NCBI GenBank assembly: GCA_012839115.1
Contig: DUNX01000029.1
Location: 1-34,200 of the forward strand
Length of the DNA: 34,200 bases
Reading direction: 5' to 3'
Source of the DNA: Bacillota bacterium
GTDB lineage: Bacteria; Bacillota; UBA4882; UBA10575
Part shown: positions 8,746-16,884 of the stretch, piece after piece
Layout: every line of letters starts with the position of its first letter
Position numbering within the stretch: the first letter of the stretch is position 1
Notes under the pieces: model-generated
Database searches by the model: none
Told to the model about the DNA's origin: nothing
Seen by the model: only the letters and a program-made list of their open reading frames with translations
Translations under genes and position numbers: made by a program

Positions 8746-9840
8746 TCAACACAAGTCCTCCCTGATCCGTTCCAAAAACCACAACCGGTCTTCCCTGGCT
8801 GTTGCCATCATTTTCTCCCGCACTGCCAGGGTTTTCTGGCGGACGTGGGCATAGGACGGCCAAAGATCCGCCAGTTCCTTCCGGATTTTATCGCCAAGGT
8901 CCGGTTCCTGCCAGGAAAAAGAAGCCCATCCCAGTTCGCGGCAGAAAGCGGCGATCTTCGGGTCATCGCCCAAGCCAATACCGGGAATCCCCAGGCGGGC
9001 GGCGAATAACAACCCATGCAGCCGTTCCCCGATCACCAGGGAAAGCCCGGCACAGGCCCTTTCCAATTGCACCTGGTTCTCCAGATAAACAGCAGGACGG
9101 CTCCGGGGACTGCCGAGCGGTCCCTGGAGGCCGGAGGCATCCCCGGGGGCCAGGGCAAACAACCGTACAGCCCCGGGGAACTCTCTTTCCACCGTCTTGA
9201 GCAGCGCAAATTTATATTTCTCCCTGCCCCGGCGGCGGAGAAAAACCCCGATCACCGGCGGCGGCGCCGGCTTCTTTTTCCTGGCCGGTCTCAGCCCTTG
9301 CCTTCTCTCCTCTTGACCCGGCCCGGATGGTTCGATCTCCGGCAGGTCCCACAGGGGGTCCACCCCTACCCGGAACCGGTCGCAAGTAACCCCCATCTTC
9401 TCAAGTAACCCGGCAGAAAGAGGGTCGCGGCAAGAAAGAGCCCTGACCTTCCGTAAAACCCGCCCGGTGGCCAACGCACCCAAAGTTGACAACGGGCCAA
9501 AACCATGCCCAAAAAGCATCACCCGGGCTTTCCGCCGGTTGGCTGCGTTCAAGAGGGCCAGGTAATAAAGGAGGCTCCTCTTGCTGGTAGCATCCTGAAA
9601 AATACTGCCGCCGCCGCCGACCAGGAGATCTCCCGGTTGCAGCAGATTTGTTATCTGGGGTATATTCCACCGGGAGATCCGTTCTTCACCAAATTCCGGG
9701 CGCGACCGGGGATCTCCGGTTAAGAGAACGATCCCGGTATTTGGGAAGGCCTCGCGAATCCGGGAGAGAAAATACCTGGCAAGAAGTTCATCGCCGAGGT
9801 TGCCAAATCCATAATACCCGAATAAATAAACCTTAGCCAT
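8746..9840 (-). CDS. csaB: Polysaccharide pyruvyl transferase CsaB
   Basis: Predicted to transfer pyruvate ketals onto a secondary wall polymer, creating the ligand for SLH domains. The 364-residue protein starts with the family N-terminus FGYYGFGNLGDELL and has GGGGSIFQD, FGHGFGPL and, in the second half, IGERLHGLLFAARLGIPGIG followed by a DDPKIAAF segment. The gene overlaps the upstream O-antigen-ligase-like gene by 8 nt and lies one nt before the tagA-like gene. A segment with many Lys/Arg/Pro residues at about 172-192 looks like a flexible linker between the two Rossmann-like halves. The nearby SLH protein (6331-6864) is a plausible client. Confidence 0.92.
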   Translation of the reverse strand: MAKVYLFGYYGFGNLGDELLARYFLSRIREAFPNTGIVLLTGDPRSRPEFGEERISRWNIPQITNLLQPGDLLVGGGGSIFQDATSKRSLLYYLALLNAANRRKARVMLFGHGFGPLSTLGALATGRVLRKVRALSCRDPLSAGLLEKMGVTCDRFRVGVDPLWDLPEIEPSGPGQEERRQGLRPARKKKPAPPPVIGVFLRRRGREKYKFALLKTVEREFPGAVRLFALAPGDASGLQGPLGSPRSRPAVYLENQVQLERACAGLSLVIGERLHGLLFAARLGIPGIGLGDDPKIAAFCRELGWASFSWQEPDLGDKIRKELADLWPSYAHVRQKTLAVREKMMATAREDRLWFLERIREDLC

Positions 9841-10939
9841 CAGCCGCCTCCCGTAAAAAAGCCCATCCGCACCAAAACAGGAATAAGAGTAAAGGATCCG
9901 CCCATGGACTCTCGGTCAGGCCCGCTGCCAACTGGCTGCAGAGGGCGGCCCGGATCCCTCTCTCCGCCACGGTCCTCGCCGGTCTGGAGAGCCCCAGGTA
10001 TACCACCCAGCTGAAAAGGAGGATGCCGGGGATCCCCTGTTCAACGGCTATATGTAACAACTGGTTATGGGCATGAACAGTCCGGTGCTGTAAAAGATCG
10101 GCGCGCTGGAACCCCCCGCTCCCCGTTCCCAACGGATTTTCCTTAAACAACTCCCAGGAGGCTTCCCAGATTTGCCGCCGGTATGCCACCGTACTGTCCT
10201 GCCACAAACCTCCGGGAGGATATAACCTGGTCCGCAACGGCGGAAAAACCAAAAAAACAAAAAGCAACATAATTGCCAGGCGCAAAAGGAGGGGTTTCCA
10301 CTCCCGCCCCTGGAAAACCAAGAGGGCGGTTCCCGCCGCCAGCCAGGCTGTACGGGAAAAAGTCAGGAGCAAGGCGGCGGCATGCAGAAAACCGGCGAAA
10401 ATATAAAAAAGCCGCCTGCGCCTCATCCCCCCACCTGCTGTCACAATCCCGGCCAGTAGCAACGGGGAAAGGAAGGCCAGTACCATGCCAAAAAGGTTGG
10501 GGTTGTCCAATGTCCCGGTAATACGAAAAGGAACCAGCTGCCGTTGCCTGGGATCAAGCCAGGAAGGCGGGGATGGGGCCAACAGACCCACCGCAGCCTG
10601 GAAAAGCCCTAATACCACCATGGGCAGGAGAATAAGGCTGAAAAAACCCGCCCCCAATGGTCGCCGGCCGGCCTGTACTTGCCGCCGGAGAAAAAACCCG
10701 CAGAAGATAGCGGCGACAATAATCAGGGCTTCAATCAGAAAATAGCCTAAACCCAAACGGCCGGCCGCCCGCAACGTGGTTAGAAAACCCCACCCCAACC
10801 AAAGGACGGCCGGAAGGGGAATTCCCGCACCGGTAAAGACGGCGGTCCCCAGGAGAGGTATATAGGGCCAAAGGCTTTCCGGAAGGTAGAAGATGAGGGC
10901 CAGCGCCGCCCGGGTAACCTGTTCCCATCTTTCCTGCAC
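9833..10939 (-). CDS. O-antigen ligase/polymerase-like membrane protein (Wzy_C)
   Basis: Polytopic membrane protein of 368 residues with about ten hydrophobic segments. It shows the O-antigen ligase/Wzy signatures GTLDNPNLFG, LLTFSRTAWLAA, FKENPLGTGSGGF and HAHNQLLHIAVEQGIPG; the conserved His lies in a loop facing outside. Such proteins join lipid-linked glycans to each other or to an acceptor. It overlaps csaB by 8 nt, so it probably handles the same polymer. The start is GTG; the only upstream site is a poor AGGAAAG, so the start is less certain than elsewhere. Whether it is a ligase or a polymerase cannot be decided from sequence. Confidence 0.85.
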   Translation of the reverse strand: MQERWEQVTRAALALIFYLPESLWPYIPLLGTAVFTGAGIPLPAVLWLGWGFLTTLRAAGRLGLGYFLIEALIIVAAIFCGFFLRRQVQAGRRPLGAGFFSLILLPMVVLGLFQAAVGLLAPSPPSWLDPRQRQLVPFRITGTLDNPNLFGMVLAFLSPLLLAGIVTAGGGMRRRRLFYIFAGFLHAAALLLTFSRTAWLAAGTALLVFQGREWKPLLLRLAIMLLFVFLVFPPLRTRLYPPGGLWQDSTVAYRRQIWEASWELFKENPLGTGSGGFQRADLLQHRTVHAHNQLLHIAVEQGIPGILLFSWVVYLGLSRPARTVAERGIRAALCSQLAAGLTESPWADPLLLFLFWCGWAFLREAADG

Positions 10940-11038
10940 TACCGGGTGGTCAAGGGCTTTCCTAAACCCTGAGAAAAAAATACCAAGACCAACTCCATCC
11001 TTAGTATATCATTACCGCCTGCCCCCGGCAACCGGTCC

Positions 11039-12070
11039 TTACCCCCCCAGCAACTTCTCCTTCTCTCCCGAAGGAATCGCCACTGACCAGGTGCCCAGCT
11101 TCCCCTGGTCGACCTCGCCTGTCTCCCGGCGCGGGTCAACCCGGATCAAAACCCTTTTCCCTTGCGGTTCCCAACGGCGCAAAGCGAGGGTATAGAGGTG
11201 CGACGGGAAATCCTCCGCCAGGTCGAGCGCGACCTCTTCCCGTTCACCACCGGTTTCATAGACGACAATCCCGCGGTTTCCTTCCTGATCTTCGGTCTCT
11301 ATGGCGAGGTATCGCCCGTCGGGGGAATAGATCAACAAATCAGCGGTTCCCCCCGGCAAAACCGTAACCGGGAGAAAAGGATTTTCCGCCGCCGGTCCGG
11401 ACTCCTCCCAGTTCAAAAAGGCAACCAACCCGTTTTCGCCCTGTGTGCCAAAGGCCATCCCCTTCTCCAGCGGCGAAAGGACCAGAGTGGAATAGGCTTC
11501 CCTGCCTACCGCTTGCCCTTCCGTCTCCGGGGGCAGATCCCCAAGGGTAATAAGCCGGGCTTCTCTCTTTTTCCCGTTCTCATCCCTGTTCCACGTCAAT
11601 ACGGCCTCTTCCGCCCGGACCCGGGTTCGCCTGAGCAAACGGGCTGAGGAGATCCGGTATTCTTCCTCATCAAAACTGACAATAAGATCTTCCGTGAGAT
11701 TATCCGTGCGCAGTGGGTCCGCTACCACTTCCTGCACGAGAACGGTAAAACCGAACCGTCCATCCGTAAGTACCGATTCATCCTGAATGCGGCAGGCGAC
11801 AAAACCGGGGCTGCCCGTGGCCTGCAAAGCCAAACCATCTTCCCGGTAATCGTTCAATGCTTCGGAAGTAAGGTAAGCCCTGAGTTCTTCTTCAGGTTCA
11901 CCGGCGATCCTGGCATGTAAAAAAGAATAAACAACCTCCCTGGCTTCGCTCAACTCCCCGCGTGGGCCGCCGGATTCCGGCGCCGGCGGCTCTAAATATT
12001 CCCATAAAGGACAACCTTGAAGAAAAAAAGCCAGAACAAAAAGGGGAATTTTCTTGACACCCGTAAACAA
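11039..12070 (-). CDS. Predicted lipoprotein with beta-propeller-like C-terminus
   Basis: Function unknown. The frame is open far upstream, but the TTG at 12070 lies behind GGGAGG (9 nt) and yields a good lipoprotein signal, M-F-T-G-V-K-K followed by a hydrophobic stretch and the lipobox LQGC at about residue 20. The mature protein (343 residues in all) begins with a Pro/Glu-rich spacer. It then has an alpha/beta segment (about 40-165) resembling NTF2-like or GerM-like lipoprotein domains, and a C-terminal part with TolB-like strands (IYSPDGRYLAIETED, GKRVLIRVDP). It is divergent from the usher-like gene at 12302 and lies 99 nt before the polysaccharide genes. It could serve either neighbourhood; no catalytic motif is visible. 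Confidence 0.75.
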   Translation of the reverse strand: MFTGVKKIPLFVLAFFLQGCPLWEYLEPPAPESGGPRGELSEAREVVYSFLHARIAGEPEEELRAYLTSEALNDYREDGLALQATGSPGFVACRIQDESVLTDGRFGFTVLVQEVVADPLRTDNLTEDLIVSFDEEEYRISSARLLRRTRVRAEEAVLTWNRDENGKKREARLITLGDLPPETEGQAVGREAYSTLVLSPLEKGMAFGTQGENGLVAFLNWEESGPAAENPFLPVTVLPGGTADLLIYSPDGRYLAIETEDQEGNRGIVVYETGGEREEVALDLAEDFPSHLYTLALRRWEPQGKRVLIRVDPRRETGEVDQGKLGTWSVAIPSGEKEKLLGG

Positions 12071-12301
12071 AATACCCTTCCTCCCACTATTCTTTCTTGG
12101 TAATATTCTTCCCCGCACTGCCAAAAAAAGAACAAAAAAAACAGGACTGAAAAGCACCGGCTTCTTCACCCCGGGCAAAAAAGGTAAAAAAAAAAGGGGA
12201 GGGATGATCATTGGTTTGGGCACAAAGTAAATATTTTGCAAAGCCAGCAGGATTCTTTGGTTTTTTTCCGAATTATTTATTTTTGGGAGGAAAACCAAAA
12301 A

Positions 12302-14980
12302 ATGAAACGGAATTTTCTCTGTTTGGCCAGTATAATCTTGATATTTGCCTTTTCTCTTTCTTCCCCGGTTTATTATGCAGCGGCGGAAGATAGTCCATCC
12401 CCCGCTTTGGTTCTTTCTGTTCCTTCCGAACAAGAAGGAGAACCGGGAGAGTTTATCACATATCTGTTTCAAATCCAAAACCAGTCCGCCACCGGAAAGA
12501 CCCTCACCGCCTCGGCCGTCTCTACGCAAGACTGGCCGCTGTTGACAAGTGAGGAACAGATTACTATTCCCCCTGGTGGCCAAGGACTTTTTGCTGTTTC
12601 CATCTGGATTCCCGACTCCGCCTATGGCGGCACCGAAGATTCCCTGACTGTGAATTTTACCGGTCCGGAGTTTTCCTCTTCCTACAACCTCACCACCAAG
12701 GTGCGGATTACTACCAGATTCTCTTGTCTCTACCCGGAGAGGAGCACCGGTCAGCCGGGGGAACTGCTGAAAATCCCGGTAACCTTGGTCAACGAGGGCA
12801 GTATCACCCGGAGCTTCTCCCTGGGGGCGGTCTCGGAAAAGCGGTGGCGGATGAGTTGGGAGACCGCCGGTGTTACCCTGGCGCCGGGTGAGAAAAGGAC
12901 AACCCATCTTCAGGTGAATATTCCGCCAACCGTCGCCGCAGGTACTGTCGATTCCTTGTATTTACTGGTAACAGCGGACGCGGTGGAAGAAGCCGAAGCG
13001 AGCAGTGAAGAACACCGCCTCTCCGTTGTGGTACGAAAAACCCACCATCTGCCCGTGGAAAGAGAAAGTATTATCCCGCTTTACTCCAATTTCAGTTTGA
13101 CCTTGGCCCCGCCCCTGGACCCGGCAGACTTTTTTACCTGGGCGACTACCCTTGGGCTCAACGGTGAAATCCATCCCTTTCACTACAACTTTTATCTGGC
13201 CGGAGAGAGCGAGGAGGGAATCTTCTCCCCTTCCGCACTATTTCTCGGGCTCACAGGGGACCGATGGTATATGCAGGCCGGGCGGTTCTCTTCCGGCTGG
13301 CCCGGGTTGATTGCTCCCCCGTCGACCGCGGCCAATCTCTATCTGCAAACCCGGGGCGCCAAACCCTGGAGTTTTTGGCTGGGCGCAGGCAAAGAATTCA
13401 TCGCCCCCACCTGGCTTGGGGGGATCATCGACCAACCGAAAGAAAACCTCCGCTGGATCCTGATGGTTCCTCTAGAAAAATACCGTCTCCACGGAGTTTT
13501 GGAAACACGCTATTCCCCCGCAGCTCTCAGGGATTGGCGCTGGTCTTACCGGCACGCCCTGGGTTTTGATGAAAACCGCCTCTTGAACCAGGGCGAGTTT
13601 TCCCTGCAAAGATCGGCACTGGATTGGCGGTTCATCGCCACCCTGTCCGGAGGGGAAAATTTCCACTTTGAGTACGGGCCGGAGGAGGAAGATGAGAGCG
13701 CATATACCGGCGGGTACGCTACCCCGTTTGGCGCTGCCGGGTTAAATATGGAATATTACCTTTCTCCCCGTCTGACCCTGGAACCGGGGTTAACCTTCCG
13801 CGTTGCCACCGTGGGTGATAAACCGCGTACCAGTTATACCCTGCAAAACCGTTTTTCTTTTTCCGGTTCCTACCTGCTCCTCCGGCTCAGGCAGGATCTG
13901 TACGGTCAGACAGAGAAAGGCGTTGAACTCGGTTTCTCCAACGAATGGCGGCAACCGGCAGCCAACAATTACCAGGGGACGGCCGCCCTTTCCTGGAGCA
14001 GGAAGGATACCACCGATACCGTAGGTTTATATGGCCGCTTGCGGCGTTGGTTTTTTACCTCTTCTTATCTGGAAGCCGCTTACGAGCAGCGCTGGGAGAA
14101 TACCCCGGCCGGTTTCTCCTCTCCCCTGGCCCTGGGTTTAAAATGGTACCACCTGCTTTTTTCAAACTGGGAGGGTTATGGTAGTATCTATTTCAATGAT
14201 TCCCCTCTTACGTCCGGTTATTATTCGTTGCAGGCCGCCACCGGCTACTGGTTTACCCCCGGTACCTTCCTGCAACTCCGGGCTACCGCCCACTTGGAGG
14301 GGAAGGAAACCACCTTGTCCAAAATCGAACTCTACCTTTTCTACCGCGACCTGTACTTCCTCCCGGCGCCTTGGGGAGGTATCGAAGGCCGGGTTTTCCT
14401 GGACCTGAACCGGAACGGCCGTTTCGACCCGGGTGAACCGGGAATCTCCGGGGTATCCATTTGCCTGGACGGAGAGGTCAAAGCCGCAACTGATAAACGC
14501 GGGTATTTTCTCCTTTCCCGGTTGAAAAAAAGCGAGTACCTCCTCTCCTTTTCCCCGGAAGAAAGCGACCGGTATCTTGCGCCTGCGGCAAAACTGGTCA
14601 GTCTGGAGGAAAACCGGATCTTGACCGTTGAAATCCCCGCCTCGCCGCCGCTGGACCTAAAAGGTCTGGTCTTTATCGATAAAAACAGGAACGGCCGGCC
14701 CGACCCGGATGAGCCGCCGGCCGGCCGGGTGCAACTCCTGCTTTACCCGGTTGACGACGACGAACCGCTTGCCACCTTCGCAACAAACCCGGACGGGTCT
14801 TTCTTCCTGCCCGGCCTTTTCCCTGGAAGTTACCGTTTAGAGGCTGTCGCCGAAACTCTGCCCGGGTTTACCACAGCCGAACCAGTTGTCCTGACCGTCC
14901 AACAAGACTCATCTCCGCTTTTGCTCCCGTTCCCCCTCTACGAAGAAGAACGCGAGATCGATTTCACCTTTTTCGAATAA
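12302..14980 (+). CDS. Usher-like secreted beta-barrel protein with Ig-like flanks
   Basis: Predicted outer-membrane protein of 892 residues. Residues 1-28 form a signal peptide ending YYAAA. Two NEW3/CARDB-like Ig domains follow at about 31-140 and 143-250. Residues about 262-690 consist of alternating aromatic/polar strands with short turns, as in a transmembrane beta-barrel. Two SdrD-B-like Ca-binding-type domains follow: FLDLNRNGRFDPGEPG at about 696 and FIDKNRNGRPDPDEPP at about 789. N-terminal domain, barrel, then two C-terminal beta domains is the order and rough length of chaperone-usher ushers, but I see no definite plug domain or usher signature. It is convergent with the subunit operons. 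ATG with GGGAGG 11 nt upstream. An alternative is a barrel adhesin or porin-like protein; an in-frame TTG at 12236 lacks a ribosome site. Confidence 0.6.
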   Translation: MKRNFLCLASIILIFAFSLSSPVYYAAAEDSPSPALVLSVPSEQEGEPGEFITYLFQIQNQSATGKTLTASAVSTQDWPLLTSEEQITIPPGGQGLFAVSIWIPDSAYGGTEDSLTVNFTGPEFSSSYNLTTKVRITTRFSCLYPERSTGQPGELLKIPVTLVNEGSITRSFSLGAVSEKRWRMSWETAGVTLAPGEKRTTHLQVNIPPTVAAGTVDSLYLLVTADAVEEAEASSEEHRLSVVVRKTHHLPVERESIIPLYSNFSLTLAPPLDPADFFTWATTLGLNGEIHPFHYNFYLAGESEEGIFSPSALFLGLTGDRWYMQAGRFSSGWPGLIAPPSTAANLYLQTRGAKPWSFWLGAGKEFIAPTWLGGIIDQPKENLRWILMVPLEKYRLHGVLETRYSPAALRDWRWSYRHALGFDENRLLNQGEFSLQRSALDWRFIATLSGGENFHFEYGPEEEDESAYTGGYATPFGAAGLNMEYYLSPRLTLEPGLTFRVATVGDKPRTSYTLQNRFSFSGSYLLLRLRQDLYGQTEKGVELGFSNEWRQPAANNYQGTAALSWSRKDTTDTVGLYGRLRRWFFTSSYLEAAYEQRWENTPAGFSSPLALGLKWYHLLFSNWEGYGSIYFNDSPLTSGYYSLQAATGYWFTPGTFLQLRATAHLEGKETTLSKIELYLFYRDLYFLPAPWGGIEGRVFLDLNRNGRFDPGEPGISGVSICLDGEVKAATDKRGYFLLSRLKKSEYLLSFSPEESDRYLAPAAKLVSLEENRILTVEIPASPPLDLKGLVFIDKNRNGRPDPDEPPAGRVQLLLYPVDDDEPLATFATNPDGSFFLPGLFPGSYRLEAVAETLPGFTTAEPVVLTVQQDSSPLLLPFPLYEEEREIDFTFFE

Positions 14981-14997
14981 CCACCTAACCACCGGTT

Positions 14998-15495
14998 CTA
15001 AAGTACGATGAGGTCATAGGCCAGCTGCACATGATATCCAGCCGCGTCCATGGACGCCACGGCGGATTCTTCTTCCGGAAGGGCGAGCCGGAAATGGATC
15101 TCAATCTCTCGCCATCCTCCCGTATGGCCTCCGGACAACAACGGGCTTGGCAGCGGGGAAAGTTCAGCCCAGTCCTCCCCGTTCAGCGACCACTCCACCT
15201 GTGCCAGGGGAAAATCCCCGTTATTCCCGCCTTTGATCCTCAGTTGCCACCGGCTTTTTTGATTGGAGAGGATCCGGATTTTGGCCTGTTCCACCGTGCG
15301 GTCCTGGGCAAAAACCAACTCAAAATCGTTGGTTTCCACCTGGAGTACCGGCGGAACCCGTACGGTCAGACGGTGGGCAGCGGACTCCTGTCCCGCTTGC
15401 ACCGGGAAGGAAAGCGCTATTGCCAAGAGAAGGGAAAAAAATAGGGCGCTTGTACGCGCCCGCCCTGCCGTTACCATAAGGCTTTTGGTGAACAT
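14998..15495 (-). CDS. Secreted beta-sandwich subunit D (pilin/WxL-like)
   Basis: Unknown surface or periplasmic subunit of 165 residues with a signal peptide (cleavage after about residue 35, FPVQA). The mature part is all-beta. It shares with subunit A an N-terminal strand HRLTVRVPPVLQVE and with all three others the motif WQLRIKG, followed by a second Trp in VEWSLNGEDW. The last strand is GYHVQLAYDLIVL; position and hydrophobic alternation match the last strands of A, B and C, but it is more divergent. The gene stands alone behind its own promoter and a class I c-di-GMP riboswitch. Start ATG, 8 nt after AAAGGGG. It ends 17 bp from the end of the usher-like gene, facing it. Confidence 0.75.
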   Translation of the reverse strand: MFTKSLMVTAGRARTSALFFSLLLAIALSFPVQAGQESAAHRLTVRVPPVLQVETNDFELVFAQDRTVEQAKIRILSNQKSRWQLRIKGGNNGDFPLAQVEWSLNGEDWAELSPLPSPLLSGGHTGGWREIEIHFRLALPEEESAVASMDAAGYHVQLAYDLIVL

Positions 15496-15542
15496 CTTCA
15501 ACACCCCTTTGCCCGGCAGGAGCACCGGAGAAACCGGGGAAG

Positions 15543-15576
15543 AAAAAACAGGTTCTTCGGCGGCCCGGCGATCCTG
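15543..15576 (-). terminator. Intrinsic terminator inside class I riboswitch leader
   Basis: CAGGATC (plus-strand positions 15570-15576) can pair with GAACCTG (15549-15555), 6 of 7 positions, and is followed by six T residues and a C on the minus strand (15543-15548). The 3' arm AACCTG is also needed for the basal P1 helix of the aptamer, so the two structures exclude each other. It lies about 50 nt before the subunit D start. Confidence 0.7.
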
Positions 15577-15653
15577 GTGAACTGCGCGTCACTTTAGATC
15601 CGTAGCTTTGCGTCCCCGCCTTTCGACGGGTTTGCCTTTTCGGAAACCTACTG
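15549..15653 (-). promoter_or_regulatory. Class I cyclic di-GMP riboswitch (GEMM-I)
   Basis: Read on the minus strand, the leader contains the hallmark core GGCAAACC, a helix capped by a CGAAAG tetraloop, GGGACGCAAAGC, then GGATCTAA, and the closing motif GCCGGGC-GCCGAAG. These are the conserved blocks of the class I c-di-GMP aptamer, in the right order and spacing. The basal helix pairs CAG-TA-GGTTT (5' side, near 15653) with GAACCTG (15549-15555). Binding of ligand should hold that helix and prevent the overlapping terminator, giving an ON switch for subunit D. The match to family consensus is from memory, not from a covariance search. An AT palindrome GGTAAATATTTACC lies just upstream at 15660-15673. 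Confidence 0.93.
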
Positions 15654-15704
15654 GGTTTAGGTAAATATTTACCCTTTGGTTATCCTTTATTCAATTGTAA
15701 TATA

Positions 15705-15733
15705 AGTATACATCAGAAAAAAGGTTCTGTCAA
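15705..15733 (-). promoter_or_regulatory. Sigma-A-type promoter of the class I riboswitch transcript
   Basis: TTGACA (15728-15733), 17 bp, TATACT (15705-15710) on the minus strand; -35 is perfect and -10 matches 5 of 6. It lies between the end of subunit C (15776) and the aptamer, so subunit D is transcribed separately from the A-chaperone-B-C operon. Transcription would begin near 15698, about 45 nt before the aptamer. Confidence 0.85.
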
Positions 15734-15775
15734 TACCCTCCATGGGAAAACATACTGTCGCGATTAAACCAACAG

Positions 15776-16264
15776 TTACCAGCAGAATAATGTTACCCGC
15801 ATCTCGCTGGCATATTCCCCGGCCGGTTCCCATTGGTCGAGTTGTAACCGGAAATAAAGGAATAATAAATGGAGGATCCATTCGTTCCCCGGGAAATCCC
15901 TCGACCGGGCCAGGATCAACTCCTGGCGTGCCGGTTTCATCGATTGATAACTACCCGTCCAGTTTCTCCATTCCATCCGTTGGCGCTTGATAATATGATT
16001 CCCCGCAGCAAAATCATTGCCGTTAAGGCTTAACTGCCAGTTTCGTCCGGGCTGTGGGCACTGAAAGGTAATAATAAGGGGCGTTCTTGTTTCCCAGTAG
16101 TCACCCCCGGACGAACCCGGCGCCGGTAATCCCAGATCAACTTCACCGGGGAAGAGCGCCAGCCAGGCATCGTATTCAGGGTAGTAGTCGATGAGCCCGC
16201 CAAAGACCAAACCCGGGAAAAAAATGACCACTAATCCCAAGAGAACCGGTACCTTTTTCCGCAA
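15776..16264 (-). CDS. Secreted beta-sandwich subunit C (pilin/WxL-like)
   Basis: Unknown surface or periplasmic subunit, 162 residues. A short signal peptide (MRKKVPVLLGLVVIFFPGLVFG) precedes an all-beta domain. Like subunit B it has VDLGLP near the start, then the shared NWQLSLNGNDF motif, MEWRNWTGSYQSM (compare LRWQMGNSDYRSM in B), and a final strand GEYASEMRVTLFCW. The ending in Cys-Trp is unlike the others. TTG start at 16264, preceded by AAGGTGAAGGGG. It is last in the A-chaperone-B-C operon, 44 nt after B. It is clearly paralogous to B; relation to known pilin or WxL families needs a profile search. Confidence 0.75.
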   Translation of the reverse strand: MRKKVPVLLGLVVIFFPGLVFGGLIDYYPEYDAWLALFPGEVDLGLPAPGSSGGDYWETRTPLIITFQCPQPGRNWQLSLNGNDFAAGNHIIKRQRMEWRNWTGSYQSMKPARQELILARSRDFPGNEWILHLLFLYFRLQLDQWEPAGEYASEMRVTLFCW

Positions 16265-16308
16265 ACCCCTTCACCTTCTTTCCTAAGTCGATTCCGGGAA
16301 GCGACCAA

Positions 16309-16872
16309 TCAGGGCAAAAACAGGGAATATGTAATGGTGCTGATATAATCCCCTTCATATTCATCGCCCGCCAATTCCAGCAAATAAGAGATGGGGAACT
16401 GTTGCCCGGCAAGAATTTCATCGGTAAAATTATGCCAATCCATCACCAACAGGGATTCCCCATCAGAGGGCATAGAGCGGTAATCACTGTTTCCCATTTG
16501 CCACCGCAGGCGGTTGATGGGAATCAAAGTCCCCGCCGTGTTCCGGAAATCCGTACCCGAGATATGGATCTCCCACTGGGAGGCGATATTCGTCCGGAAA
16601 GAAAGGGTCACTACATTATCTCCGCGAAAATAAGTCCTGCCCCCGGCGGTCTGCGGTAGACCAAGGTCAACATAGTCGGTGGACAGATAAAACTCGGCGC
16701 GGGGTGGAACAGTAAATTTAAGGGTAAATTCGGCCGCAAAAACAGAAGAAGAACAAAACAGAACTAGAAAAGCGGCCAGCCACGCCCACGCCCGCCTACG
16801 TGCTTGGGCGCTTGCGTCGGCGCTGATGTATGCATACGCACCCGCCTGCGGGCAGAAACGGCTCTCTTTCAT
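16309..16872 (-). CDS. Secreted beta-sandwich subunit B (pilin/WxL-like)
   Basis: Unknown surface or periplasmic subunit, 187 residues. The signal peptide is odd: a 30-residue polar N-region rich in Ala, Tyr and Arg precedes the hydrophobic core WLAAFLVLFCSSSVFA. The mature protein begins AEFTLKFTVPPRAEFYL, then VDLGLP, the shared QWEIHISGTDF, LRWQMGNSDYRSM, and a final strand GDYISTITYSLFLP. This resembles subunit C most and has the same overall plan as A. ATG start with GAGGTG 8 nt upstream, inside the end of the chaperone-like gene (12-nt gap), so expression is coupled to it. The extended N-region lies in a GC-rich stretch unlike its surroundings. Confidence 0.77.
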   Translation of the reverse strand: MKESRFCPQAGAYAYISADASAQARRRAWAWLAAFLVLFCSSSVFAAEFTLKFTVPPRAEFYLSTDYVDLGLPQTAGGRTYFRGDNVVTLSFRTNIASQWEIHISGTDFRNTAGTLIPINRLRWQMGNSDYRSMPSDGESLLVMDWHNFTDEILAGQQFPISYLLELAGDEYEGDYISTITYSLFLP

Positions 16873-16884
16873 CCCGCTTTCACC

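Noticed and set aside
12228-12275. GCAAAGCC followed by a GGATT motif and a T run upstream of the usher-like gene, reminiscent of half of a class I c-di-GMP aptamer.
   Set aside because: The GGCAAACC half, the GAAA-capped helix and the closing motif are all missing. At most a weak CAAAG/CTTTG hairpin with T7 remains.
12071-12907. Long N-terminal extension of the lipoprotein frame to 622 residues.
   Set aside because: It overlaps the usher-like gene antisense and an AT-rich intergenic stretch; TTG 12070 with GGGAGG gives a proper lipoprotein signal.
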